Translations under genes and position numbers: made by a program | Shown: piece by piece, positions 28,062 through 36,372 of the stretch | Layout: every line of letters starts with the position of its first letter | How positions within the stretch are numbered: the stretch's first letter is position 1 | The notes under the pieces: generated by a model | Databases searched by the model: none | What the model was told of the DNA's origin: nothing | Seen by the model: the letters and a program-made list of their open reading frames with translations, nothing else | From: Rhodopseudomonas pseudopalustris | GTDB taxonomy: Bacteria; Pseudomonadota; Alphaproteobacteria; Rhizobiales; Xanthobacteraceae | Length of the DNA: 64,000 nt | Reading direction: 5' to 3' | Assembly: GCF_900110435.1 (NCBI RefSeq) | Contig: NZ_FODT01000013.1 | Span: forward strand, 62,001-126,000

Positions 28062-28825
28062 CGATCGCCTCAAAGCTTCTCGCCGCGGTGCCCGGCCTGC
28101 GCCATGCTTTCTTCAGCCGCGAGGGCGGCGTCTCGCAGGGCATCTATGCCGGCCTCAATGGCGGCATCGGCTCGAACGATGACCCTGAGCATGTCGCCGA
28201 GAACCGGCGGCGGATGGCGGCGGCGATCGGCGTGCCGCCGGAACGGTTCCTCACTGTTTTTCAGGTGCATTCGCCCGACGTCGCGGTAGCTCAGATGCCG
28301 TGGGACAACGCCTCGCGCCCTCGCGCCGACGCGCTTGTCACCGCGACGCCGGGGCTGGCGCTCGGCGTCACCGCCGCGGATTGCGGACCGGTGCTGTTCG
28401 CCGATCCGACGGCGCGGGTGATCGGCGCCGCCCATGCCGGCTGGAAAGGCGCGCTGACCGGCGTGCTGGAGGCGACGCTCGACGCGATGGAAAGCCTCGG
28501 CGCCGCGCGCGGCCGGGTCATCGCGGCGATTGGGCCGCTGATCCGCCAGCCGAGCTATGAAGTCGGCGACGACTTCGTCGCCCGCTTCACCGACGTCGAC
28601 CCCGGCCATGCGAGGTTCTTCATCCCGGCAGCCCGTCCCGGCCATGCGATGTTCGACCTCGGCGGCTTCATCCGGATGCGGCTGACGAATGCCGGCGTTG
28701 CGACGATCGACGACACCGGCATCGACACCTACCCCGACGAGAACTTCTTCAGCTATCGCCGCTCGGTCCACCGCAGCGAGCCCGACTACGGCCGCCAAAT
28801 CCATGCGATTGTGCTGGAGTCGTAG
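28058..28825 (+). CDS. pgeF: Peptidoglycan editing factor PgeF (YfiH/multicopper-like domain)
   Basis: A 255-residue protein of the YfiH/PgeF family, which in E. coli prevents misincorporation of the wrong residue at position 1 of the peptidoglycan stem by hydrolysing UDP-MurNAc-L-Ser. Conserved motifs are FFSREGGVSQGIYAGLN, QVHS, ADALVT, VTAADCGPVLFAD, AAHAGWKG and the C-terminal ENFFSYRRSVHRSE. The zinc-binding His and Cys residues (H in QVHS, C in ADCGP, H in AAHAGWKG) are present. It overlaps midA by 4 nt (ATGA), so lgt-midA-pgeF form one translationally coupled unit. Confidence 0.92.
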   Translation: MTIASKLLAAVPGLRHAFFSREGGVSQGIYAGLNGGIGSNDDPEHVAENRRRMAAAIGVPPERFLTVFQVHSPDVAVAQMPWDNASRPRADALVTATPGLALGVTAADCGPVLFADPTARVIGAAHAGWKGALTGVLEATLDAMESLGAARGRVIAAIGPLIRQPSYEVGDDFVARFTDVDPGHARFFIPAARPGHAMFDLGGFIRMRLTNAGVATIDDTGIDTYPDENFFSYRRSVHRSEPDYGRQIHAIVLES

Positions 28826-29069
28826 GCGCCGCAATCGCTGGCCTGCGGCCGGGAAAAGTGAACGGCCATTAACCAAACTGGTTTACGATTGGACCCGCCG
28901 TGTCACCGCCAAATTCAAGCCAATTCGCTGAAAAATATCAGAAATCTTGAACGGCACCGGCCCCCAATCGTTAACCTGGGGGTCGCCCCACCCTAGACCT
29001 TAACGCATTTTAACGATATCGCTTCGTCCGTCCGGTGGCCTTTGCGCCGCGCCTTCCGACGGAACCCGC

Positions 29070-29696
29070 ATGACTGCTTATCCTCCCCGCCAGCCCACCT
29101 CGCGCTTGATGCGCGCCGTTCTGTTGCTGGGAGTCCTGGGTGGATTGAGCGGCTGCGTGACGGCTGAGGGCGGCGGTTCCGGACCGCTTGCCTCGGCGGG
29201 CGGCTCGACCGTGACGTTCGAGTCGATCGACGGCCCGCCGCCGCAGGTGTTCGACCGCATGGTGTCGATGCTCGACAGCGAATCCAAGCTGCGCAATATC
29301 GCGGTGGTGTCGCGCGAAGGCGCCGCCGCCTATCGGGTGCGCAGCTATCTGTCGGCGCAGGTGCGTGGCAACCGCACCAGCATCGCCTGGGTCTGGGACG
29401 TCTACGACCGCAGCCAGCAGCGCACGATGCGGCTGTCCGGCGAGGAAGCGACCGGCCGTTCCGGCCGTGACGCATGGGGCCAGGCCGACGACACCGTGCT
29501 GCGCCGGATCGCACAGGCGGGCTACACCGGGCTGAGCGGCTTGGTTAACGGGAGCTCACCCGCCGAACCGGCAACGTCTGCCCCGGCTACGCCGAGCGCA
29601 CCGTCCGCACGCGGGCCCGCGATCGCCAGCGCCGAGCCCGGCGGCACCGCAAACGACGAGACGCCCGCGAGCCCCCTGAGTTTCGCCGCGCGCTGA
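29070..29696 (+). CDS. Putative lipoprotein of unknown function
   Basis: A 208-residue protein with a lipoprotein signal: a hydrophobic stretch VLLLGVLGGLSGCVTAEGG with the lipobox LSGC, so it is probably anchored in the membrane through Lgt-dependent acylation. The middle (about 45-150) is a small folded domain with VTFESIDGPPPQVFDRMVSMLDSESKLRNI and IAWVWDVYDRSQQRTMRLSGEE. The C-terminus is a proline/alanine/serine-rich linker. Translation may start at the first ATG or at 29109 just before the hydrophobic core. No known family recognised. Confidence 0.7.
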   Translation: MTAYPPRQPTSRLMRAVLLLGVLGGLSGCVTAEGGGSGPLASAGGSTVTFESIDGPPPQVFDRMVSMLDSESKLRNIAVVSREGAAAYRVRSYLSAQVRGNRTSIAWVWDVYDRSQQRTMRLSGEEATGRSGRDAWGQADDTVLRRIAQAGYTGLSGLVNGSSPAEPATSAPATPSAPSARGPAIASAEPGGTANDETPASPLSFAAR

Positions 29697-29852
29697 ACGA
29701 TACCTATGTCGAATCCGCATCAGAAAACCGTCCGCGACGGGTTGCCATCGGACGCCACCGGCTGATATCACCTCGCTCGCAAAAGCGCCCGTTTTCGTGA
29801 GTCAACCGATATGCTGAACGTTGTATCCACCGCGACGAGGGGAGACGCGTCG

Positions 29853-30806
29853 ATGTCGGGCAAGAACGGCTCCGTCAAGCTGGTCGCCGGCAATTCCAAT
29901 CCAGCGCTGGCGCGCGACATCGCCGACTGGCTGAGGATGCCGCTGACGAAAGCCAGCGTCCGCCGCTTCGCCGACATGGAGATCTTCGTCGAGATCCAGG
30001 AAAACGTCCGCGGCTCCGACGTCTTCATCATCCAGTCGACGTCGTTTCCGACCAACGACCATCTGATGGAACTGCTGATCATCACCGATGCGCTGCGCCG
30101 AGCCTCGGCGCGCCGCATCACCGCGGTGATCCCGTATTTCGGCTACGCCCGCCAGGATCGCAAGGCCGGCCCGCGCACGCCGATCTCGGCCAAGCTGGTC
30201 GCCAATCTGATCACCCATGCGGGCGCGGATCGCGTCATGACGCTCGATCTGCACGCCGGTCAGATCCAGGGCTTCTTCGACATCCCGACCGATAATCTTT
30301 ATGCCTCGCCGGTGATGGTGCGCGACATCAAGGACCGCTTCGACCTGTCGAAGGTCGCGGTGGTGTCGCCCGACGTCGGCGGCGTGGTGCGCGCCCGCGG
30401 CCTTGCCAAACGGATCAACGCGCCGCTCGCGATCATCGACAAGCGCCGCGAACGCGCCGGTGAATCCGAAGTCATGAACGTGATCGGCGACGTCGAGGGC
30501 TACACCTGCATCCTGATCGACGACATCGTCGATTCCGGCGGCACGCTGGTGAACGCCGCCGACGCGCTGCTCGCCAATGGCGCGAAGGATGTCTACGCCT
30601 ACATCACCCACGGCGTGCTGTCCGGCGGCGCCTGCGCCCGTATCAACGCCTCGAAGCTGAAAGAGCTGGTGATCACCGACTCGATCCAGCCGACCGATGC
30701 GGTCTGCAACGCAGCCAACATCCGCACCCTCTCGATCGCTTCGCTGATTGCCGATGCGATCGGCCGCACCGCGTCGGAAGAGTCGGTGTCGAGCCTGTTC
30801 GACTGA
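29853..30806 (+). CDS. prs: Ribose-phosphate pyrophosphokinase (PRPP synthetase)
   Basis: A 317-residue class I PRPP synthetase, making PRPP from ribose 5-phosphate and ATP for nucleotide, histidine and tryptophan synthesis. Motifs are [37 protein letters not shown], the [14 protein letters not shown] metal-binding region, [19 protein letters not shown] and the PRPP loop [14 protein letters not shown]. The ATG at 29853 is preferred over one 42 nt upstream because it gives the usual family length and is preceded by AGGGGAGA. Confidence 0.96.
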   Translation: MSGKNGSVKLVAGNSNPALARDIADWLRMPLTKASVRRFADMEIFVEIQENVRGSDVFIIQSTSFPTNDHLMELLIITDALRRASARRITAVIPYFGYARQDRKAGPRTPISAKLVANLITHAGADRVMTLDLHAGQIQGFFDIPTDNLYASPVMVRDIKDRFDLSKVAVVSPDVGGVVRARGLAKRINAPLAIIDKRRERAGESEVMNVIGDVEGYTCILIDDIVDSGGTLVNAADALLANGAKDVYAYITHGVLSGGACARINASKLKELVITDSIQPTDAVCNAANIRTLSIASLIADAIGRTASEESVSSLFD

Positions 30807-30831
30807 GCACTCCTCCTCTCGTTCGTCATCG

Positions 30832-30996
30832 CCTTATCGTTCGTCATTCCGGGGCGCGCGTCAGCGCGAACCCGGAATCCATAACCACCGTGTCATCGGT
30901 CAGGCATGGCGTTCGCCCCGCTTTGCCGAATAGCGGACACAGGGGCTATGGATTCCGGGTTCGCGCAGCTTTGCCGCGCGCCCCGGAATGACGGTG
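30832..30996. repeat. MITE-like nested inverted repeat, family A, copy 1
   Basis: A about 160-bp element between prs and the ribH2-like gene. The left arm begins CGTCATTCCGGGGCGCGCG and ends GAACCCGGAATCCATA. The right arm is its inverse: TATGGATTCCGGGTTCGCGC to GCGCGCCCCGGAATGACG. Each arm is itself palindromic. A second copy is at 40636-40785 and a single arm at 48841-48884. Confidence 0.8.
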
Positions 30997-31048
30997 GAGA
31001 GGGCTTGCGACAGATCGAACGCCGTCATGCGCTGCGCAGCGCGGCGAC

Positions 31049-31582
31049 TCACACGATCCCCGCCGCGACCTGGCCGCGGAGGCGCTCGAGGCTGAGCAAA
31101 GTGTCAGCGCAGGCGTGCGCGACTTCCGCTCCCTTGGCGGCGAAGTGCTGCTTGAAGAACGCGATCTGCGCATCGCCACTTTCAAACGATTGCGGCGTGG
31201 CCACCGCCGAGAACACCGGCACCTCGGTGCGGAGTTGCACCTCCATCAGCGCCTTGATCACCGTTTCGGCGACGAAGCCGGTGAGCCCGCCATCGACCAC
31301 GAGACCCGCGGCAACGATCGCCGTATAGCGCCGCGTCTTCGCGAGGGTCTGCACATGCAGCGGAATTTCGAACGAGCCCGGCACTTCGAACAGATCAACC
31401 TGCGAAGCGACGATGCCGCGTGTCACGATCTCGCGCGCGAACGCCTCCCAACATTCCGCGACGACGTCGTGGTGCCAGGCCGACTGCACGAAGGCGACGC
31501 GTTGCGGCCGCGCGAACCGCGGATGCGCTGCGGCGGTCGGAGACGCCGGCGCTTCGGCGGGATCGGTCACACTGTCGGTCAT
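31049..31582 (-). CDS. Type II lumazine synthase-like protein (RibH2) with altered active site
   Basis: A 177-residue protein of the 6,7-dimethyl-8-ribityllumazine synthase family, type II as in Brucella RibH2 (VAFVQSAWHHDVV at the start, DLFEVPGSFEIPLHVQTLAKTRRYTAIVAAG in the middle, VQLRTEVPVFSAVATPQSF later). The segment that normally reads GGIYRHDFVA is here GGLTGFVAE, two residues shorter and lacking the catalytic Arg-His-Asp. The start at 31582 was chosen because the upstream extension has no family similarity. It may be a decayed paralogue or a binding protein. Standard riboflavin synthesis would need another RibH elsewhere. Confidence 0.82.
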   Translation of the reverse strand: MTDSVTDPAEAPASPTAAAHPRFARPQRVAFVQSAWHHDVVAECWEAFAREIVTRGIVASQVDLFEVPGSFEIPLHVQTLAKTRRYTAIVAAGLVVDGGLTGFVAETVIKALMEVQLRTEVPVFSAVATPQSFESGDAQIAFFKQHFAAKGAEVAHACADTLLSLERLRGQVAAGIV

Positions 31583-31936
31583 CGGGGCACTCGTCTGCTG
31601 CTTTGGATTAAGCCTCAGGCTACCAGCGTGCGCCGTCGAATCAAAGGTTAACGGCGCGCCGCCCGACTCGCGACAGGTGAAATCCAACCGCCGGACTCGG
31701 CCGAGGCGAATCCGATTCCGTTTTGTTCTCCGCTCCTATGATCGAACTGTGGACGGGCCGCCGTTTGGCTGTGGATGGGACAGCCTCGGGATTGCACGGA
31801 TTCTGCAAATCACATCATTTCATCTCTGCAACCTCGGTTCGTCCGGATCACACATTTGCAACGATCCACCGGGCACAGGCGCGTACCGGCCTGCCACATG
31901 CGTATCAGGCACATCCAAACTGAAAGTCGAGACGGC

Positions 31937-32437
31937 ATGGCCATGCTCGAAGGCATCTTCGATTCCCCGAACAACCCGCTCGCGGCGGTCGAAGACATCG
32001 CGGCGTCGAACGATCTGGTGTTCGAGCGATCCGGCGAAGACGAAATCACCATCACGGCGAAAGGGCAGTGGACCGATTATACGCTGTCTTTCACCTGGAT
32101 GAGCGAGATCGAGGCGCTGCATCTGGCCTGCGCCTTCGATATGAAGGTCCCCTCCGCGCGGCGCGGCGAAACCCAGCGGTTGATCGCGGCGATCAACGAG
32201 CAGCTCTGGGTCGGCCACTTCGATATATGGACACAAACCGGTACGATCATGTACCGGCAGGCGCTGGTGCTGCCGGGCGGTTTGTCGGCGACCAACGCGC
32301 AGTGCGAGACCATGCTGATCAGCGCGATCCACGCCTGCGAGCGCTACTATCCGGCGATCCAGTTCACGGTGTGGGCCGGCAAGACGGCAGCCGAGGCGAT
32401 GTCTGCTGCGATGTTCGACACCGAAGGCGAAGCCTGA
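31937..32437 (+). CDS. YbjN-domain protein
   Basis: A 166-residue cytoplasmic protein resembling the YbjN/type III secretion chaperone-like fold: N-terminal NPLAAVEDIAASNDLVFERSGEDEI, a beta-strand YTLSFTW, and helix HACERYYPAIQFTVWAGKTAAEA. This family is widespread in Rhizobiales near proC, where its role is unknown. It is followed 117 bp later by proC on the same strand. The ATG at 31937 gives the shortest complete domain; a second in-frame ATG follows two codons later. Confidence 0.8.
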   Translation: MAMLEGIFDSPNNPLAAVEDIAASNDLVFERSGEDEITITAKGQWTDYTLSFTWMSEIEALHLACAFDMKVPSARRGETQRLIAAINEQLWVGHFDIWTQTGTIMYRQALVLPGGLSATNAQCETMLISAIHACERYYPAIQFTVWAGKTAAEAMSAAMFDTEGEA

Positions 32438-32530
32438 TCCACCGCGCGCGGCGGACGATCCTGCATGGCGCGGGTTCGCGCCGAGCGCTTGTGACGCCCT
32501 CTCTGTTCCCATAAAACGCCTGCGAGAACG

Positions 32531-32550
32531 CGCCGCCGTCGCGGCGCGCG
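32531..32550. other. Perfect inverted repeat upstream of proC
   Basis: CGCGCCGC-CGTC-GCGGCGCG forms a perfect 8-bp stem just before the proC start. It could reduce translation initiation of proC or terminate the YbjN-like gene. No T-run is present. Confidence 0.4.
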
Positions 32551-32554
32551 ATGG

Positions 32555-33400
32555 ATGCTCGCCATGGCCAACGCTTCGAAGTCACCCGCCCTGCAACAGC
32601 TCGGCGGCAATATCGTGCTCGCCGGCGCCGGCAAGATGGGCGGCGCGCTGCTCGCCGGCTGGCTGGCGCAAGGGCTCGACGCCGGCGACGTGGTGGTGAT
32701 CGACCCGCAGCCCTCCAACGAGATCCGCGCGCTGACCGCCCGCGGCGTCCGCATCAACGCCTCCGCCGCCGATGTTGGCGCGGTGTCGACGATGGTGGTC
32801 GCGGTGAAGCCGCAGACTTTTTCCGGCGCCGCCGAGGTGTTGCGCGGTTACGCTGATCGATCGACGCTGGTGGTGTCGGTGATGGCCGGCATCCCGATCG
32901 CGACGCTCTCGGCGCAGATCGGCGGCCGGATCGTCCGCGCGATGCCGAACACGCCGGCCGCGATCGGCCGCGGCATCACGGTCGCAGTCGCCGATTCCGA
33001 TGTCACCGCGGCGCAGCGCGCGACCGCCGACGCGCTGCTGCGCGCCACCGGTGCGGTGGAATGGGTCGAGGACGAGGGCCTGATCGACGCGGTCACCGCC
33101 GTCTCGGGCTCGGGTCCAGCCTATGTGTTCCTGCTCGCGGAGGAACTGGCGCACGCCGGCGTCGCGGCCGGCTTGCCAGAACAACTCGCGATGACGCTGG
33201 CGCGCGCCACCGTCGCCGGCAGCGGTGAACTGTTGCACCGTTCCGAGCTCGACGCCGCCACGCTGCGCAAAAACGTCACCTCCCCCGGCGGCACCACCGC
33301 CGCCGCGCTCGACGTGCTGATGGCCGATGACGGCCTCCGCCCGCTGATGACCCGCGCGGTGGCCGCGGCGGCGAAGCGATCGAAAGAACTGGCGAAGTAA
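32555..33400 (+). CDS. proC: Pyrroline-5-carboxylate reductase
   Basis: A 281-residue NAD(P)H-dependent reductase that makes proline from pyrroline-5-carboxylate. The Rossmann motif is IVLAGAGKMGGALLAGWL, followed by VVAVKPQTF, RAMPNTPAAIGRGITV, and the C-terminal signature AVSGSGPAYVFLLAEELAHAGVAAGL with the later VTSPGGTTAAALDVL. Start at 32555 or the ATG three codons later. It stands between a YbjN-like gene and a convergent two-component operon. Confidence 0.94.
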   Translation: MLAMANASKSPALQQLGGNIVLAGAGKMGGALLAGWLAQGLDAGDVVVIDPQPSNEIRALTARGVRINASAADVGAVSTMVVAVKPQTFSGAAEVLRGYADRSTLVVSVMAGIPIATLSAQIGGRIVRAMPNTPAAIGRGITVAVADSDVTAAQRATADALLRATGAVEWVEDEGLIDAVTAVSGSGPAYVFLLAEELAHAGVAAGLPEQLAMTLARATVAGSGELLHRSELDAATLRKNVTSPGGTTAAALDVLMADDGLRPLMTRAVAAAAKRSKELAK

Positions 33401-33448
33401 GCGCCTTCCCTCCCCGCAAGCGGGAGCGCGCCGTGCTCGGCGCAATAA

Positions 33449-34837
33449 CTACACCGGCACCCGCACCGTCGCGCGCAGGCCGCCCATCGGGCTGTCGCCC
33501 AGCGTGATGTCGCCGCCATGCGAGCGCGCGATGTCGCGGGCGATGGCGAGGCCGAGGCCACTGCCGCCTTCGTCCTGGTTGCGGGCGTCGTCGAGCCGGA
33601 GGAACGGCTTGAACACTTCCTCGCGCATCGCCGTCGGAATGCCGGGGCCGTCGTCGTCAATCATCACCGTGAGATAACGGTGATCGCGCTGTCCTGTGAT
33701 GGCGATGGCGTCGGCGTGGCGCGCGGCATTCGACACCAGATTGGCGAGGCAGCGTTTGAACGACGCCGGTTTCACCGTCACAACCGGCTGACCGCTGAAA
33801 GCCGCAGTGGCGGCGTGGCCGTGGCGCTCGGCGTCGCTGCGCAACTCCTCTAGCGCCGCCGGCATGTCGGTCGGCTGCGCCCGCTCGCCGCTGTCGCCGC
33901 GCGCGAACGCCAGATATGCCTCGAGCATCGCAGACATTTCGTCGACGTCCTTGCGCATCCCCTCCGTCTCCGGCGCGTCGCCGATCAGTTCGAGCTCGAG
34001 CTTGAAGCGGGTCAGAATGGTGCGCAGATCGTGGCTGACGCCGGCCAGCATCGCGGTACGCTGCTCCATCGCGCGCTCGACCCGGCTCTTCATCTCGATG
34101 AAGGCGTAGGCCGCGCGCCGCACCTCTCGTGCCCCGCGCGGCTTGAAGTTCGGCGCGTCGCGGCCCTTGCCGAAGCTCTCGGCGGCGTCGGCGAGCCGCA
34201 GGACCGGCCGGATCTGGTTGCGCAGAAACAGCACCGCCACGATCAGCAGCACGGTCGAGGTGCCGACCATCCACACCAGGAAGATCTCCGAATTCGAGGC
34301 GTAGGCGGCGCTGCGCAGCGCAAATACCCGCATCACCGCGTCGTCGAGCTGGATGCGGATTTCGACGAGATTGGAGCGACCGACGGAGTCGATCCAGAAC
34401 GGCCGCGCGATCTGGCGGCCGATCTGTTTCGAGATCGACTGGTCGAGCAGCGAGAAGAACGGCTTCGGCCCGGGCGGCGGCATTTCATTCGGGCCGAGAA
34501 AGTCGACCACCAGCCCGAGCCGGTTCTGCGCGATCCGGCGCAGCGCCGCGCTATCCTTGTCCTGGGGGTAGCTCTTATAGACGTCGATCAGCGCCGCAAT
34601 GTCCTGCACCACCGCCGCCGACAGCCGCTGCGTCACCGTGTTCCAGTGCCGCTCCATGAACACGAAGGCGATCACCGATTGCAGCACCACCATCGGCACG
34701 ATCATGATCAGCAACGCGCGGGCGTAGAGCCCCTTCGGCATGAAGTCGTTGAAGCGCTGCCCCAGCCATCCATTGGCCGCCGACACCCGCCGCGATGCGG
34801 AGCGGATCAGCGTCAGACCATTGTCGAGCGTGCTCAT
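33449..34837 (-). CDS. Sensor histidine kinase, EnvZ type
   Basis: A 462-residue membrane sensor kinase: first transmembrane helix near 42-62, periplasmic loop to about 185, second helix about 187-205 (FLVWMVGTSTVLLIVAVLFL), HAMP region, HisKA with AGVSHDLRTILTRFKLELELIGD (phospho-accepting His), then HATPase with N-box LANLVSNAARHA and DDDGPGIP and GGSGLGLAIARDI. It is 5 nt downstream of the OmpR-type regulator in an operon that starts with a MarR regulator. Input signal unknown; the periplasmic domain has no recognised motif. Confidence 0.88.
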   Translation of the reverse strand: MSTLDNGLTLIRSASRRVSAANGWLGQRFNDFMPKGLYARALLIMIVPMVVLQSVIAFVFMERHWNTVTQRLSAAVVQDIAALIDVYKSYPQDKDSAALRRIAQNRLGLVVDFLGPNEMPPPGPKPFFSLLDQSISKQIGRQIARPFWIDSVGRSNLVEIRIQLDDAVMRVFALRSAAYASNSEIFLVWMVGTSTVLLIVAVLFLRNQIRPVLRLADAAESFGKGRDAPNFKPRGAREVRRAAYAFIEMKSRVERAMEQRTAMLAGVSHDLRTILTRFKLELELIGDAPETEGMRKDVDEMSAMLEAYLAFARGDSGERAQPTDMPAALEELRSDAERHGHAATAAFSGQPVVTVKPASFKRCLANLVSNAARHADAIAITGQRDHRYLTVMIDDDGPGIPTAMREEVFKPFLRLDDARNQDEGGSGLGLAIARDIARSHGGDITLGDSPMGGLRATVRVPV

Positions 34838-34842
34838 CCGGA

Positions 34843-35568
34843 TCAGGGCGCGGCGACAAGTCGATAGCCGATGCCGCGGACCGCCTGCAGGAACAGCGGG
34901 TTGGCCGGATCGCGCTCGATCTTGCGGCGCAGCCGGTTGATCTGCACATCGACCGCGCGCTCGTTGGCGTTGCCGCCGCCGCCGGTCAGTTCGCCGCGCG
35001 GCACCGTCTCGCCGGGCGCGGCGGCCAACACGCGCAGCATGTCGCGCTCGCGGTCGGTAAGATGGACGATCTCCTCGCCTTGGCGCAATTCACCGCGCTC
35101 GATGTGAAACAGGTAGGGACCGAAAGCGATGGTCTCAGCCTTGGTCGCCGGCGCCGGCGAGGTGCGCTTGAGGATGTTGCAGATCCGCAGCAGCAATTCG
35201 CGCGGCTCGAACGGTTTGGCGACATAATCGTCGGCGCCGAGCTGAAGGCCCTCGATCCGCGCCTCGGCCTCGTGCCGCGCCGTCAGCATCACAATCGGCA
35301 CGTCGGAATCGACGCGGATCGAGCGCGCCAGATCGAACCCTGTCTCGCCCGGCATCATCACGTCGAGGATCAACAGATCGAAATTCAGGCCGGCGAGCTT
35401 GGCGCGGGCGTCGCGGACGCTTTGCGCCGTTGTGACGCGATAGCCTTCACTGGCGAGAAAACGCGACAGCAGGTCGCGGATACGGCGGTCGTCGTCGACC
35501 AACAGAAGATGCGGTGCATCGTCGGCGGGCCGGACCGGCTTCTTCGCCAATGCTGCTAGCTGGATCAC
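34843..35568 (-). CDS. OmpR-type response regulator
   Basis: A 241-residue regulator with receiver domain (DDAPHLLLVDDDRRIRDLL at about 17-35, phospho-acceptor in LLILDVMMPGETG, DDYVAKPFEPREL lysine) and a C-terminal winged helix (REDMLRVLAAAPGETVPRGEL-like and VDVQINRLRRKIERDPANPLFLQAVRGIGYRL). The GTG start overlaps the MarR stop codon (GTGA), so the MarR-regulator-kinase trio is translationally coupled. It should control envelope or osmotic functions, but targets are not evident. Confidence 0.9.
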   Translation of the reverse strand: MIQLAALAKKPVRPADDAPHLLLVDDDRRIRDLLSRFLASEGYRVTTAQSVRDARAKLAGLNFDLLILDVMMPGETGFDLARSIRVDSDVPIVMLTARHEAEARIEGLQLGADDYVAKPFEPRELLLRICNILKRTSPAPATKAETIAFGPYLFHIERGELRQGEEIVHLTDRERDMLRVLAAAPGETVPRGELTGGGGNANERAVDVQINRLRRKIERDPANPLFLQAVRGIGYRLVAAP

Positions 35569-36122
35569 GTGACATCCTTCGCAATGGCGCTGTCCGACTG
35601 CAGAATGGTCTGGAGCACCTTATCCGGATCATCGCGGTCGATCATGGCGCGCAGGAACTTGCTCACTGCCTTCGCTTCGTCCGCACCGAGACCGCACAGC
35701 GCGCGCTCGATGCGGTCGGTCTGCAGGCCGGCGAGCTTGACCACCAGCGCCTCGCCCTTTGCGGTGGCGAAAAGAAGGCGCTGGCGACGGTCGCTGTCGC
35801 CGGCCTTCTGCACGATGTAGCCCTCGTCCAGCAGCTGTTTCAGAACCCGCCCGAGCGACTGCTTGGTGATGCGAAGCACGTCGAGCAGGTCTGCGACCTT
35901 CAGCCCGGGATAGCGGCAGACGAAATGCACCACCCGGTGATGCGCGCGGCCGAAACCGAACGCCTCCAGCACATGGTCGGCGTCGCCGACGAAATCACGA
36001 TAGGCGAAGAACAGCAGTTCAATAATGTCCCATCGCGCCGACGCGGCAGACGACGCGTCGCCCGGCCTCGCGCTCGGCACGCCCTCGCCGCTGACAGGGC
36101 TTTTGAAATTTATGTCAGTCAT
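35565..36122 (-). CDS. MarR-family transcriptional regulator
   Basis: A 185-residue winged-helix regulator. The DNA-binding part is visible as GLKVADLLDVLRITKQSLGRVLKQLLDEGYIVQKAGDSDRRQRLLFATAKG, the typical MarR recognition helix and wing with DxRxR. It is the first gene of a MarR/OmpR/kinase operon. The start at 36122 lies within an inverted repeat ATGTCA-N7-TGACAT, which suggests autoregulation. An upstream in-frame extension is open but belongs to antisense sequence of the divergent aminotransferase leader. Confidence 0.88.
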   Translation of the reverse strand: MTDINFKSPVSGEGVPSARPGDASSAASARWDIIELLFFAYRDFVGDADHVLEAFGFGRAHHRVVHFVCRYPGLKVADLLDVLRITKQSLGRVLKQLLDEGYIVQKAGDSDRRQRLLFATAKGEALVVKLAGLQTDRIERALCGLGADEAKAVSKFLRAMIDRDDPDKVLQTILQSDSAIAKDVT

Positions 36123-36130
36123 GTTGACAT
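36112..36130. promoter_or_regulatory. Inverted repeat ATGTCA-N7-TGACAT at the MarR start
   Basis: A 6-bp inverted repeat overlaps the MarR gene start codon, 243 bp upstream of the divergent aminotransferase. A second short repeat, TTGT-N6-ACAA, follows about 20 bp further. MarR dimers bind such symmetric sites, so autorepression is a reasonable guess. Confidence 0.45.
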
Positions 36131-36372
36131 ATCTGGTTGTTATGTTACAAAACCGGCGACCAAGACGAAATATTCGACTATTCCGCTTGCGACCCTTCCC
36201 CGCGCAGCCTGATAACCAGATGCGGCAGGGCGGCATGCATGCGAATGTCGGACGGCTTGGCCGAAACATAGCGGAGTTCGCGGATTCCGCCAAAACAAGT
36301 CTCCCGGCGGGGCCGGGACGGAGAACCACAATCACGGCCACCTGTAGGCGTGCCGGTCCAGGAGATAGGTCC

